Shown piece by piece: positions 14,367-26,434 of a DNA stretch of 64,000 bases. The stretch covers positions 9,794,501 to 9,858,500 of the forward strand of contig OX439008.1 of the NCBI GenBank assembly GCA_949316495.1. Direction: 5' to 3'. The notes beneath the pieces are model-generated. The model saw nothing but the letters and a program-made list of their open reading frames with translations, was not told where the DNA came from and did no database searches. Source of the DNA: Amphiduros pacificus. Its lineage: Eukaryota; Annelida; Polychaeta; Phyllodocida; Hesionidae. The position numbers and the translations under genes were made by a program. Each line of letters begins with the position of its first letter. The first letter of the stretch is position 1.

Positions 14367-14734
14367 GCCAATATCAGACTGTCAATATCAGACTGCCAAT
14401 ATCAGACTGCCAATATCAGACTGCCAATATCAGACTGCCAATATCAGACTGCCAATATCAGACTGCCAATATCAGACTGCCAATATCAGACTGCCAATAT
14501 CAGACTGCCAATATCAGACTGCCAATATCTGACTGCCAATATCAGACTGCCAATATCAGACTGCCAATGTCAGACTGCCAATATCAGACTGCCAATATCA
14601 GACTGCCAATATCAGACTGCTAATATCAGACTGCCAATATCAGACTGCCAATATCAGACTGCCAATATCAGACTGCCAATATCAGACTGCCAATATCAGA
14701 CTGCCAATATCAGACTGCCAATATCAGACTGCCA
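14367..14734. repeat. 14-bp minisatellite, about 26 copies
   Basis: Near-perfect tandem copies of GCCAATATCAGACT with rare single-base variants (TCAGACTG TCAAT, ATCTGACT, CAATGTCAG). High uniformity suggests recent expansion. Confidence 0.96.
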
Positions 14735-14894
14735 TGTACACACAAACTGATGACGTTTGATTCGTCCAGTGCGAAAGGTTTAAGATAAACAGTAACATTA
14801 CAGCATGTTCCTACCAAATCACGATCTACGATAAATACATTATTCTGATAGATCGAGACGTTACAGTATAAACACTCTATTTTCTGGAACATAC

Positions 14895-15190
14895 TAGATA
14901 CAATATACAAGATACAAAAACTTTATTTAATGTCACATTTGTATAACAATTAACACTAGCTTAAAGCTAATAGATGACAAACTATATACAAGAACAAATA
15001 TTTACAATGAATGTTTACATGTCTTTTAGCAGTACCACTCTCGGCATGGACATTCTGCATCCCATTTCTTGATCAGCTCTTTAAACTCTTGGAGAGATGT
15101 ACTGCTTTTGATTTCATTTGGCAGATCGTTCCATAATTTGCTGCCCATATATGAGAACTGAAAACCCCAGACAGTAATCATATCGCATTT
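14895..15190 (-). mobile_element. LINE 3' end: C-terminus of reverse transcriptase ORF, 3' UTR and tail
   Basis: Read on the minus strand, the frame ending at TAA (15026-15028) encodes GFQFSYMGSKLWNDLPNEI followed within 40 residues by WDAECPCREWYC and the stop. The F-S-x-x-G-x-K-L-W-N-x-L-P motif near the C-terminus of ORF2, followed by a terminal Cys cluster, is characteristic of CR1/L2/jockey-type non-LTR retrotransposons. After the stop come about 100 nt of UTR with an AATAAAG polyadenylation-like word and a TTGTATC-type short-repeat tail (about 14888-14920). The copy is strongly 5' truncated, which is usual for LINEs. The exact clade cannot be fixed from this fragment. Confidence 0.75.
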
Positions 15191-15302
15191 CAGAATATGT
15201 CAAGCACTTATATTTTTGAATCAGTGAAATAAATCAAACAGATGGTGAACAAATAAACATATATTAGATATAGATATATAAAGTGTTGGTCTGCCCATTT
15301 TT

Positions 15303-15571
15303 AATGTCTCAGTAACATTTGTTCCGAGCCCCGGCCGGGATGTAAAAATCGGCCGGCCTCACAGGGTCCCGGACGCCGGTGACTTTATCAGCAACAATCT
15401 AGGATATGCCGTTACTGTGGTCACAATATAAACGGCACGTGCAAGATTAAATGGCACAGATATTTTTAGGATATCATAAAGACGTCTGCATCATCTAACA
15501 GACGTCTGTAGGATATCTTTGGGATTATACGTCCGTTGAAAGCCTGGGAACTTAAAAAAAATCCTATATAA
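15303..15571 (+). mobile_element. GC-rich TIR element, copy 1 (right end missing)
   Basis: This copy aligns along its length with the left half of the element at 30962-31590. Shared landmarks are the terminal ATG(T/C)CTCAGT(A/C)ACATTTG, the CCGGCCGGGA block followed by ATCGGCCG, GGCACGTGCAAGATT(A/G)AATGG, the GTAGGATATC words and the A-run followed by ATCCTAT. The right terminal inverted repeat of copy 2 is not found here, so this copy is truncated or heavily diverged at its right side. Confidence 0.65.
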
Positions 15572-16388
15572 TCGTTCAACTCAATAGCATGATTGAAGCA
15601 GATTGAATTTACTATATATTTCAATATCAAACTCAAGTTACCAGCTGAAGTAACGTTATAGTCATAGAAGGTCAACCTTGACTCTGGTGTCATTTGAAGT
15701 CAAACCTCCAGATGGGTCCATCACTCGTACTCAAAGCCTTCCTCGTGATTTTTCATATGTTAACTAAATGTAATGATGGCAGGTCTTATTGAAGGAACAC
15801 CACGGAACTAAATCACGAAAACAAGAAAAAGGGGCATAACTGAGCTTCAACACCCTCCATCATGGAATGGACCCTCAAAACATAAACAAGTTCATAAGGG
15901 ATGCTAATAGTCTAGAACAGGGCAAACCAAGAGCAAAACTAAATTTGATTCTCTTATACTAAATAAGATGTCAGAAATTCACTTGGGCAACAGCTTTCTG
16001 ACGTTACAATTCATATTTTAATTATCAACGCTTGCCTAATTCCGAGTCAAGAGGTTTTAGGTTCATTTAGATCTGGACGTAAATGTCAATATAGGGAACA
16101 TAAGTGAGAAATTAAGTTTGAATTTAGAGATTGCATGTATTAAAAAAACGAAGTTATATGTTTTCACTTTCCCCGAAGGTACAATCACAATTCCCCAAAC
16201 CAACAAGAATGCTACTTCCTTGTATGACCAGTATACTACCACAAAAAGTAAATGACAAAATGAAATACACATTTACTTGGCCATCCGTGGCAATTATGAA
16301 CTTTCAATGGCTAATTTTAATCATTTCCTTTGGAAATTAGATGCGTGGAAAATCTTGTTCTGACTGTCGGATATAAATTATTTTTGGG
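15572..16388. other. unassigned sequence
   Basis: Short overlapping frames on both strands near 16063-16340 lack recognisable features. No repeat is seen. Confidence 0.4.
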
Positions 16389-16665
16389 GAATAATTATTT
16401 CCAGGTGGTAATTTTTTAAAAAAGTTTCCAGTATCCATAATTATGGTTTTCACAACTTCATATCTGAAACAATAATGAAAAGTGAGGTTATTTTCAGAAG
16501 TTCACATCTGATTTATCATTTTTATATTGTTTTCATTTATCATTTTTTATATTACTTTCATTAAAATGATAAATCAGATTGTTTTAAATATGAAAATTGT
16601 GAAAACCATTACTATGGATATTGGTAATTTTTTTTCTCACAATTACCGCATGGAAATAATTATTC
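16389..16665. mobile_element. foldback / MITE-like element with long inverted arms
   Basis: The ends are GAATAATTATTTCC (16389) and GGAAATAATTATTC (to 16665). The complementarity continues inward through GGTAATTTTTT, CCA(G/A)TATCCAT, ATGGTTTTCACAA and ATCTGATTTATCATTTT, so most of the 277 bp can fold on itself. The left arm has an extra stretch of about 30 nt. A 26-bp TTTATCATTTTTTATAT-type word is duplicated at the centre. No clear target duplication is visible and no coding capacity exists, so the superfamily is unassigned. Confidence 0.65.
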
Positions 16666-16857
16666 AATTAAATAGTTGAATTATTATTTATATCTTATCC
16701 CACCTGTTTAATTTGTAATCAAGTACAAAGGATAAAGCCAACATTCCATTTTATGATGGCCTCAATGTAGCCTGTGATGACAACTTTTGGTATAATATAC
16801 TGCATCACAGCCCTATTAACACTTTCACAACAGCCTTGTTTCGACCCAATTTATACT
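16666..16857. other. unassigned spacer
   Basis: Short spacer before the 34-bp array, with no feature seen. Confidence 0.4.
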
Positions 16858-19800
16858 ACTATCTACCACGACCTCTAATGTGTACAAATCTATCTAACAT
16901 GACCTCTAATGTATCTGAATCTACACTCTACCATGACCTCTAATGTATCTGATTCTACACTCTACCATGACCTCTAATGTATCTGTATCTACACTCTACC
17001 ATGACCTCTAATGTATCTGAATCTAATATCTACCGTGACCTCTAATGTATCTGAATCTATACTCTACCATGACCTCTAATGTATCTGAATCTACACTCTA
17101 CCATGTCCTCTAATGTATCTGAATCTACACTCTACCGTGACCTCTAATGTATCTGAATCTACAATCTACCGTGACCTCTAATGTACCTGAATCTACAATC
17201 TACGATGACCTCTAATGTATCTGAATCTACACTCTACCATGACCTCTAATGTATCTGAATCTACACTCTACCATGACCTCTAATGTATCTGAATCTACTC
17301 TCTACCATGACTTCTAATTTATCTGATTCTACTATCTACCATGACCTCTAATGTATCTGAATCTACTCTCTACCATGACCTCTAATGTATCTGAATCTAA
17401 TATCTACCATGACCTCTAAGGTATCTGAATCTACACTCTACCGTGACCTCTAATGTATCTGAATCTAATATCTACCTTGACCTCTAATGTATCTGAATCT
17501 AATATCTACCGTGACCTCTAATGTATCTGAATCTATACTCTACCATGACCTCTAATGTATCTGAATCTACACTCTACCATGTCCTCTAATGTATCTGAAT
17601 CTACACTCTACCGTGACCTCTAATGTATCTGAATCTACAATCTACCGTGACCTCTAATGTACCTGAATCTACAATCTACGATGACCTCTAATGTATCTGA
17701 ATCTACACTCTACCATGACCTCTAATGTATCTGAATCTACACTCTACCATGACCTCTAATGTATCTGAATCTACTCTCTACCATGACTTCTAATTTATCT
17801 GATTCTACTATCTACCATGACCTCTAATGTATCTGAATCTACTCTCTACCATGACCTCTAATGTATCTGAATCTAATATCTACCATGACCTCTAAGGTAT
17901 CTGAATCTACACTCTACCGTGACCTCTAATGTATCTGAATCTAATATCTACCTTGACCTCTAATGTATCTGAATCTAATATCTACCGTGACCTCTAATGT
18001 ATCGGAATCTACACTCTACCATGACCTCTAATGTATCTGAATCTACACTCTACCATGTCCTCTAATGTATCTGAATCTACACTCTACCGTGACCTCTAAT
18101 GTATCTGAATCTACAATCTACCATGACCTCTAATGTACCTGAATCTAATATCTACCATGACCTCTAATGTATCTGATTCTACAATCTACCATGACCTCTA
18201 ATGTATCTGAATCTACACTCTACCGTGACCTCTAATGTATCTGAATCTAATATCTACCATGACCTCTAATGTATCTGAATCTAATATCTACCATGACCTC
18301 TAATGTATCGGAATCTAATATCTACCGTGACCTCTAATGTATCGGAATCTACACTCTACCATGACCTCTAATGTATCTGAATCTACACTCTACCATGTCC
18401 TCTAATGTATCTGAATCTACACTATACCGTGACCTCTAATGTATCTGAATCTACAATCTACCATGACCTCTAATGTACCTGAATCTAATATCTACCATGA
18501 CCTCTAATGTATCTGATTCTACAATCTACCATGACCTCTAATGTATCTGAATCTACACTCTACCGTGACCTCTAATGTATCTGAATCTAATATCTACCAT
18601 GACCTCTAATGTATCTGAATCTTCACTTTGCTGTGACCTCTAATGTATCTGAATATATGCTCTACTATGACATCTAATGTATCTGAATCTACACTCTACC
18701 TTGACCTCTAATGTATCTGAATCTCCTGTCTACCGTGACCTCTAATGTATCTGAATCTAATATCTACCGTGACCTCTAATGTGTCTGAATCTACTCTCTA
18801 CCATGACCTCTAATGTATTTGAATCTAATATCTATCATGACCTCTAATGTATCTGAATCTACTCTCTACCGTGACCTCTAATGTATCTGAATCTACACTC
18901 TACCGTGACCTCTAATGTGTCTGAATCTACTCTCTACCATGACCTCTAATGTATTTGAATCTAATATCTATCATGACCTCTAATGTATCTGAATCTACTC
19001 TCTACCGTGACCTCTAATGTATCTGAATCTACACTCTACCGTGACCTCTAATGTATCTGAATCTAATATCTACCGTGACCTCTAATGTGTCTGAATCTAC
19101 TCTCTACCATGACCGCTAATGTATCTGAATCTAATATCTACCATGACCTCTAATGTATCTGAATCTCCTGTCTACCGTGACCTCTAATGTATCTGAATCT
19201 AATATCTACCGTGACCTCTAATGTGTCTGAATCTACTCTCTACCATGACCTCTAATGTATTTGAATCTAATATCTATCATGACCTCTAATGTATCTGAAT
19301 CTACTCTCTACCGTGACCTCTAATGTATCTGAATCTACACTCTACCGTGACTTCTAATGTGTCTGAATCTACTCTCTACCATGACCTCTAATGTATTTGA
19401 ATCTAATATCTATCATGACCTCTAATGTATCTGAATCTACTCTCTACCGTGACCTCTAATGTATCTGAATCTACACTCTACCTTGACCTCTAATGTATCT
19501 GAATCTCCTGTCTACCGTGACCTCTAATGTATCTGAATCTAATATCTACCATGACCTCTAATGTGTCTGAATCTACTCTCTACCATGACCTCTAATGTAT
19601 TTGAATCTAATATCTACCTTGACCTCTAATGTATCTGAATCTACTCTCTACCGTGACCTCTAATGTATCTGAATCTACACTCTACCGTGACCTCTAATGT
19701 GTCTGAATCTAATATCTACCGTGACCTCTAATGTGTCTGAATCTACTCTCTACCATGACCGCTAATGTATCTGAATCTAATATCTACCATGACCTCTAAT

Positions 19801-20321
19801 GTATCTGAATCTCCTGTCTACCATGACCTCTAATGTATCTGAATCTACTCTCTTCCGTGACCTCTAATGTACCTGAATCTCCTGTCTACCGTGACCTCTA
19901 ATGTATCGGAATCTAATATCTACCGTGAACTCTAATGTGTCTGAATCTACTCTCTACCATGACCTCTTATGTATCTGAATCTAATATCTATCATGACCTC
20001 TAATGTATCTGAATCTACTCTCTACCGTGACCTCTAATGTATCTGAATCTACACTCTACCGTGACCTCTCATGTATCTGAATCTAATATCTACCATGACC
20101 TCTAATGTGTCTGAATCTACTCTCTACCATGACCGCTAATGTATCTGAATCTAATATCTACCATGACCTCTAATGTATCTGAATCTCCTGTCTACCATGA
20201 CCTCTAATGTATCTGAATCTACTCTCTACCGTGACCTCTAATGTACCTGAATCTCCTGTCTACCATGACCGCTAATGTATCTGAATTTACCACCTATCAT
20301 GACTTTTATGCGTCTGAATCT
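16858..20321. repeat. 34-bp minisatellite, about 102 copies
   Basis: The unit is TCTACCATGACCTCTAATG plus TATCTGAATCTACAC, with variants ACCGTGACC, AATATCTACC, TCTCCTGTCTACC and others. Variant strings repeat in blocks: one set recurs at 476 bp (14 units, 17.02 to 17.50 kb) and another at 340 bp (10 units, 18.10 to 18.44 kb). Outer copies at both ends are the most diverged. Confidence 0.95.
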
Positions 20322-20374
20322 ATTGATCATAAGGACTGTGTCAGTGAAGGATACCAAATAATATATTGTCAGGT

Positions 20375-20690
20375 TTGTTGTTCTTTTCTGATGTATATTT
20401 GTTGATAGATTATGAAGCTTTTAATATATTATGAAACATATTTGTTGACAGATTATGAGGCATATCTGTTGATAGATGAAACATACCGATTGATAGGCTA
20501 AGGTAATCTGTTGATAGACAAGACATGTCTGTTGACAGATAAGACATATCTGTTGATGGATTATGAGGCATAACTATTCAGAGATTATGAAGTTTTTGTG
20601 TTATATATTATCAATCATAAAACCATTTGACAAATGGTGATACATGTCAATTGATAGGTAATTATGCATATCTATTGATACATAACATGT
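20375..20690. repeat. degenerate relatives of the 21-bp repeat
   Basis: Irregular copies of (T/C)TGTTGA(T/C)AGATTATGA and GGCATATCTGTTGATAGA share the core GTTGATAG with the 21-bp array that begins at 21064, but with longer, irregular spacing. They look like an older, decayed edge of that repeat family. Confidence 0.6.
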
Positions 20691-21063
20691 ACATTGTGTA
20701 TTAGAAACTGGCCTGAATTGCAACCAGCAGTTCAGGCAGATTGTATCGGAAGCAGTGAGGACATTCATCTCAGGTCAACAATTGTGAAAGTACCAGTGGG
20801 AACAGGGGATCTTGTTTCATATCTATGACTCCTCAATTCTTAGAATAACTTGAATTTAACTTTGTATTAAAGAAGAGTAGAAAAACAATCAAAACAAGAA
20901 ATTTGTTATTTTCCAATGATCCATTCGAATGCAAAATTAAATCTTGGCTGCCAAACATAATATTTCTCCTACACCTGTACAGCTATCAAGCTCACAGTAA
21001 GGAATAAATTGCAAAAAACATATTGTTAGCTTGATCCTTGAGTGTGGTCTTCTATTTCTTAGC
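20691..21063. other. unassigned spacer
   Basis: Unique AT-rich sequence between the decayed and the homogeneous parts of the 21-bp repeat family. Confidence 0.4.
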
Positions 21064-21892
21064 AGGCATATCAGTTGATAGTTGAGGCATATTTGTTGAT
21101 AGTTGAGGCATATTTGTTGAGAGTTGGGGCATATTTGTTGATAGTTGAGGCATATATCAGTTGATAGTTGAGGCCTATCAGTTGATAGTTGAGGCATATC
21201 AGTTGATAGTTGAGGCATATCAGTTGATAGTTGAGGCATATCAGTTGATAGTTGAGGCATATCAGTTGATAGTTGGGGCATATTTGTTGATAGTTGAGGC
21301 ATATCAGTTGATAGTTGAGGCATATCAGTTGATAGTTGAGGCATATCAGTTGATAGTTGAGGCATATCAGTTGATAGTTGGGGCATATTTGTTGATAGTT
21401 GAGGCCTATCAGTTGATAGTTGAGGCATATCAGTTGATAGTTGAGGCATATCAGTTGATAGTTGGGGCATATTTGTTGATAGTTGAGGCCTATCAGTTGA
21501 TAGTTGAGGCATATCAGTTGATAGTTGAGGCATATCAGTTGATAGTTGAGGCATATCAGTTGATAGTTGAGGCATATCAGTAGATAGTTGAGGCATATCA
21601 GTTGATAGTTGAGGCATATCAGTTGATAGTTGAGGCATATCAGTTGATAGTTGAGGCATATCAGTTGATAGTTGAGGCATATCAGTTGATAGTTGGGGCA
21701 TATTTGTTGATAGTTGAGGCCTATCAGTTGATAGTTGAGGCATATCAGTTGATAGTTGAGGCATATCAGTTGATAGTTGGGGCATATCAGTTGATAGTTG
21801 GGGCATATCAGTTGATAGTTGAGGCATATCAGTTGATAGTTGAGGCATATTTGTTGATAGTTGAGGCATATTTGTTGATAGTTAGGGCATGT
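21064..21892. repeat. 21-bp minisatellite, left part, about 39 copies
   Basis: The unit is GTTGAGGCATATCAGTTGATA, with TTTGTTGATAG and GTTGGGGC variants. Since 21 is a multiple of three, frames stay open (up to 310 codons on minus, a repeated MPQLSTD-type heptad), but nothing else supports translation. It is split from the right part by a SINE insertion. Confidence 0.95.
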
Positions 21893-22209
21893 TTGTTTGT
21901 TTGTTTGGGGTTTTACATCACTTTCAACATTATTTCAGTCATTTCGTGATGAGACCTACTTGTAGCAGATATAGTGCTGCCTCACTGAATTGTCATGTCG
22001 CAGGTCCTTGACATGACAACCCACCCGGTCACAGATTTACAAGGACAACGGGTTAACCCTTAAGGCACGGGCCTCAGCTCATATGGGAAATTGTATCATG
22101 AGTTCAATCCCGGCACGGCCGGGGTTTGAACCCACGATCTTTGGATCACCACAGAGGAACTGGTCCTAATAAGCTGGCACTCTAACCAACTGCGCCACGG
22201 CCCGTGGCT
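21893..22209 (-). mobile_element. tRNA-derived SINE with intact target duplication
   Basis: On the minus strand the head has a pol III A box (TGGCGCAGTTGG, 22186-22197) and B box (GGTTCAAACCC, 22122-22132), then a non-tRNA body, then a tail TGATGTAAAACCCC with CAAA repeats (21893-21910). The repeated GTTAGGGCATGT at 21881-21892 and 22210-22221 is a perfect 12-bp target-site duplication within the 21-bp array. This proves that the array existed before the insertion. Full length is about 317 bp, and a second copy lies at 41526-41828. Confidence 0.9.
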
Positions 22210-23887
22210 GTTAGGGCATGTCAGTTGATAGTTGAGGCATATCAGTAGATAGTTGAGGCATATCAGTTGATAGTTGAGGCATATCAGTTGATAGTTGAGG
22301 CATATCAGTTGATAGTTGAGGCATATCAGTTGATAGTTGAGGCATATCAGTTGATAGTTGAGGCATATCAGTTGATAGTTGAGGCATGTCAGTTGATAGT
22401 TGAGGCCTATCAGTTGATAGTTGAGGCATATTTGTTGATAGTTGGGACATATTTGTTGATAGTTGAGGCATATTTGTTGATAGTTGAGGCATATTTGTTG
22501 ATAGTTGAGGCATAGTTGAGGCATATTTGTTGATAGTTGGGGCATATTTGTTGATAGTTGGGGCATATTTGTTGATAGTTGAGGCATATTTGTTGATAGT
22601 TGGGGCATATTTGTTGATAATTGAGGCATATTTGTTGATAGTTGAGGCATATTTGTTGATAGTTGGGACATATTTGTTGATAGTTGAGGCATATTTGTTG
22701 ATAGTTGAGGCATATTTGTTGATAGTTGAGGCATAGTTGAGGCATATTTGTTGATAGTTGGGGCATATTTGTTGATAGTTGGGGCATATTTGTTGATAGT
22801 TGAGGCATATTTGTTGATTGTTGGGGCATATTTGTTGATAATTGAGGCATATTTGTTGATAGTTGAGGCATATTTGTTGATAGTTGAGGCATAGTTGAGG
22901 CATATTTGTTGATAGTTCGGGCATATCAGTTGATAGTTGGGGCATATCAGTTGATAGTTGAGGCATATCAGTTGATAGTTGAGGCATATCAGTTGATAGT
23001 TGGGGCATATTTGTTGATAGTTGAGGCATATTTGTTGATAGTTGAGGCATAGTTGAGGCATATTTGTTGATAGTTGAGGCATATTTGTTGATAGTTGGGG
23101 CATATCAGTTGATAGTTGGGTCATATCAGTTGATAGTTGAGGCATATCAGTTGATAGTTGAGGCATATCAGTTGATAGTTGAGGCATATCAGTTGATAGT
23201 TGGGGCATATTTGTTGATAGTTGGGGCATATTTGTTGATAGTTGAGGCATATTTGTTGATAGTTGAGGCATATTTTTTGATAGTTGAGGCATAGTTGAGG
23301 CATATTTGTTGATAGTTGGGGCATATTTGTTGATAGTTGGGGCATATTTGTTGATAGTTGAGGCATATCAGTTGATAGTTGGGGCATATCAGTTGATAGT
23401 TGGGGCATATCAGTTGATAGTTCGGGCATATTTGTTGATAGTTGGGGCATATTTGTTGATAGTTGAGGCATATTTGTTGATAGTTGAGGCATAGTTGAGG
23501 CATATTTGTTGATAGTTGAGGCATATTTGTTGATAGTTGAGGCATATCAGTTGATAGTTGAGGCATATCAGTTGATAGTTGGGGCATATCAGTTGATAGT
23601 TGGGTCATATCAGTTGATAGTTGAGGCATATCAGTTGATAGTTGAGGCATATCAGTTGATAGTTGAGGCATATCAGTTGATAGTTGGGGCATATTTGTTG
23701 ATAGTTGGGGCATATTTGTTGATAGTTGAGGCATATTTGTTGATAGTTGAGGCATATTTTTTGATAGTTGAGGCATAGTTGAGGCATATTTGTTGATAGT
23801 TGGGGCATATTTGTTGATAGTTGGGGCATATTTGTTGATAGTCGAGGCATATTTATTGATAGTCGAGGCATATTTATTGATAGTCGA
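22210..23887. repeat. 21-bp minisatellite, right part, about 80 copies
   Basis: Continuation of the array after the SINE. Seven units are shortened to 11 bp (GAGGCATAGTT, first bases at 22507, 22728, 22886, 23044, 23286, 23486, 23770). All intervals equal a whole number of 21-bp units plus 11. A 484-bp block is duplicated: rare variants GGGTCATATC and TTTTTTGATAG recur exactly 484 bp apart (23118/23602 and 23272/23756). The shortened units break the frame repeatedly, which argues against coding. Confidence 0.95.
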
Positions 23888-25483
23888 CCCACTGTTCAAT
23901 ATATTTTAGGCTATGAGCAGGTTTTATTGACCCAGATACATAAATTATTCTCCAAAAAGGTCTTCAAATCAAAATTGTGATGATAAAGTATGGTGATGGG
24001 CAATTTCTGTAGTGTTATTTCTCTTATTTTTGAAATGGGCTCCTATGAAGTTATCACCAAGCACACCCAATATTCCACTGGTCTGAGCCCCCAAAAGACA
24101 GGTGACAGATCTGCTAACTTATAGTGACAAAACAGTATTTTTAATTGGGTTCTGTGAACGTGGGAATATCTCAAGGTCATCCATTCCTACAATATTGATC
24201 AAATATGCCAAGTTACGTTGATATTGATGTACATCAAGAGTTAGGATAGTATTCACAATGCATGTCATAACCATGCCTTTAACCCAAAGTTAACAATAGA
24301 CCAGAAATTCATCAAAACAAATAATCTATATGTGCCTTTTACCTATAAATATACAAAGAGTAAGTACTCCATGTATAAATAAACATCATTTCCGACATTT
24401 CAGAAGTTAATGGCAAAACTTGGTAACATTGGCCTTGTCGCACTAATTATTTAACTCCCCAACAAAAAAGTAATAAATAAATAAATATACATATTTTTAT
24501 GAGATAAGCTTAGAGGCAACAAATACTTTTAAATATTGCATTGTGAAAAAACAGCACCTGTGATCTTCCAAATAGCTCCGGGTACAATATTAAAATCCAA
24601 TAGGTCTTTCAAAGATTGAACATCACATTAATATTGTTATGTTAAAATATCTTCAAGGTCAATTAATACAATGGGGTTGAGACCTTGATCTATATTTTTA
24701 AGTAGCATTTTAAGTAGCATTTTACAGGCAAATAAATAATATGGATGGGAAATATAAAAGTATGGTAGAATTTTAATTTTTGGATACCAGGCAAAACATG
24801 AAGTCATCCCATCATGTGCTCTGGTATCAGCACCATATAAAAACCTGTTACATTAATACAAGACAAATACAAAACAGCAAATGGAATTATCTTATTGCAA
24901 GTCAGTTTAAGTGCAGCAATTAATATGTGCAATACCTTGGTGTCATAGGTTTAGTTTTGAAGGACATTCTATTTTAAAGCACAGAGTGTTGGCTGAATAG
25001 TGATGACACTGTTATTTTTAAAGAAGTAATAAAGGCCTGAGATGGTAAATATAGATGTTTTCATGTTACAGTGAGTAAATAAGTGACGAGGCACATTCCC
25101 GGCACGATGATACACCGAGGAAACTTGTGGCCTCTGTCATGGGAGGTTGAGCAGCATACAACTGCACCAAGACTTGGCCGCTGCACTGTCATAGTTGCGG
25201 TCCTCACAGACCACCACACTCTGCCTTTTACCACTTTCTGTGATACAAACCACACACCACAATCAGCTGTCACAGCATTCCCAAGTATACTGTATTATCC
25301 TTTCTTGGTGTTCAATAATTTAACATTTACAAATTTAGTATTTGACTTTAATTCTTTAATATTTGTGCTTCATATTCCTGGTGCTGAAGCTATGCATTAT
25401 GTGTGGTCAAGATTTGGGTCTGGAAATCTCGTGGGAAAATAGTACACTTGTGTTTCACATAAGGGTTGTCTTGTCACATTCTA
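23888..25483. other. unassigned; old dispersed repeat and a GC-rich island
   Basis: The part at 24155-24240 resembles the dispersed repeat at 47.1-47.3 kb (shared TCTCAAG(G/A)TCA and GCCAAGT...TTGATATTG words). The part at 25083-25265 is GC-richer and open on both strands (119 codons plus, 70 codons minus, and a third minus frame ending KSWCSCMLLNLP). I cannot decide which strand, if any, is coding. Confidence 0.35.
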
Positions 25484-26434
25484 CTGCCCACACATACCAC
25501 GATACACTGTCCACCTTGTACATACCATGATACACTGTCCACCCTGTCCCTACACATACCACTATACACTGTCCACCCTGTCCCTACACATACCACGATA
25601 CACTGTCCACCCTGTCCCTACACATACCACAATACACTGTCCCTACACATACCATGATACACTGTCCACCCTGTCCCTACACATACCACGATACACTGTC
25701 CGACCTGTCCCTACACATACCATGATACATTGTCCACCCTGTCCCTACACATACCACGATACACTGTCCACCCTGTCCCTATACATACCATGATACACTG
25801 TCCCTACACATACTACGATACACTGTCTACCCTGTCCCTACACATACCACGATACATTGTCCACCCTGTCCCTACACATACCATGATACACTGTCCACCC
25901 TGTCCCTATACATACCATGATACACTGTCCCTACACATACCACGATACACTGTCTACCCTGTCCCTACACATACAACGATACACTGTCCACCCTGTCCTT
26001 ACACATACCATGATACACTGTCCACCCTGCCCCTACACATACCACGATACACTGTCCCTACACATACCACGATACACTGTCCACCCTGTCCCTACACATA
26101 CCACGATACACTGTCCACCCTGTCCCTACACATACCACGATACACTGTCCCTACACATACCACTATACACTGTCCACCCTGTCCCTACACATACCACGAT
26201 ACACTGTCCACCCTGTCCCTACACATACACGATACACTCTCCACCCTGTCCCTACACATACCACGATACACTGTCCACTCTGTCCCTATACATACCATGA
26301 TACACTGTCCCTACACATACCATGATACACTGTCCACCCTGTCCCTACACATACCTCGATACACTGTCCACCCTGTCCCTATACATACCTCGATACACTG
26401 TCCACCCTGTCCCTACACATACCATGATACACTG
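25484..26434. repeat. 34/25-bp minisatellite
   Basis: Two unit forms alternate: a 34-bp form (CCTACACATACCACGATACA, then CTGTCCACCCTGTC) and a 25-bp form lacking CACCCTGTC. About 30 units. TACCACG/TACCATG variants are interspersed. Frames of up to 244 codons are repeat artefacts. Confidence 0.95.

Noticed and set aside
22110-22200. Functional tRNA gene
   Set aside because: A and B boxes belong to a SINE head followed by a non-tRNA body and tail with target duplication; the cloverleaf is not intact.
20937-23899. MPQLSTD-type repetitive protein on the minus strand
   Set aside because: Product of the 21-bp period; the opposite strand is equally open and shortened 11-bp units shift the frame repeatedly.
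25083-25265. Exon on either strand in a GC-rich island
   Set aside because: At least three frames on two strands look equally coding-like, so no strand or boundaries can be chosen.
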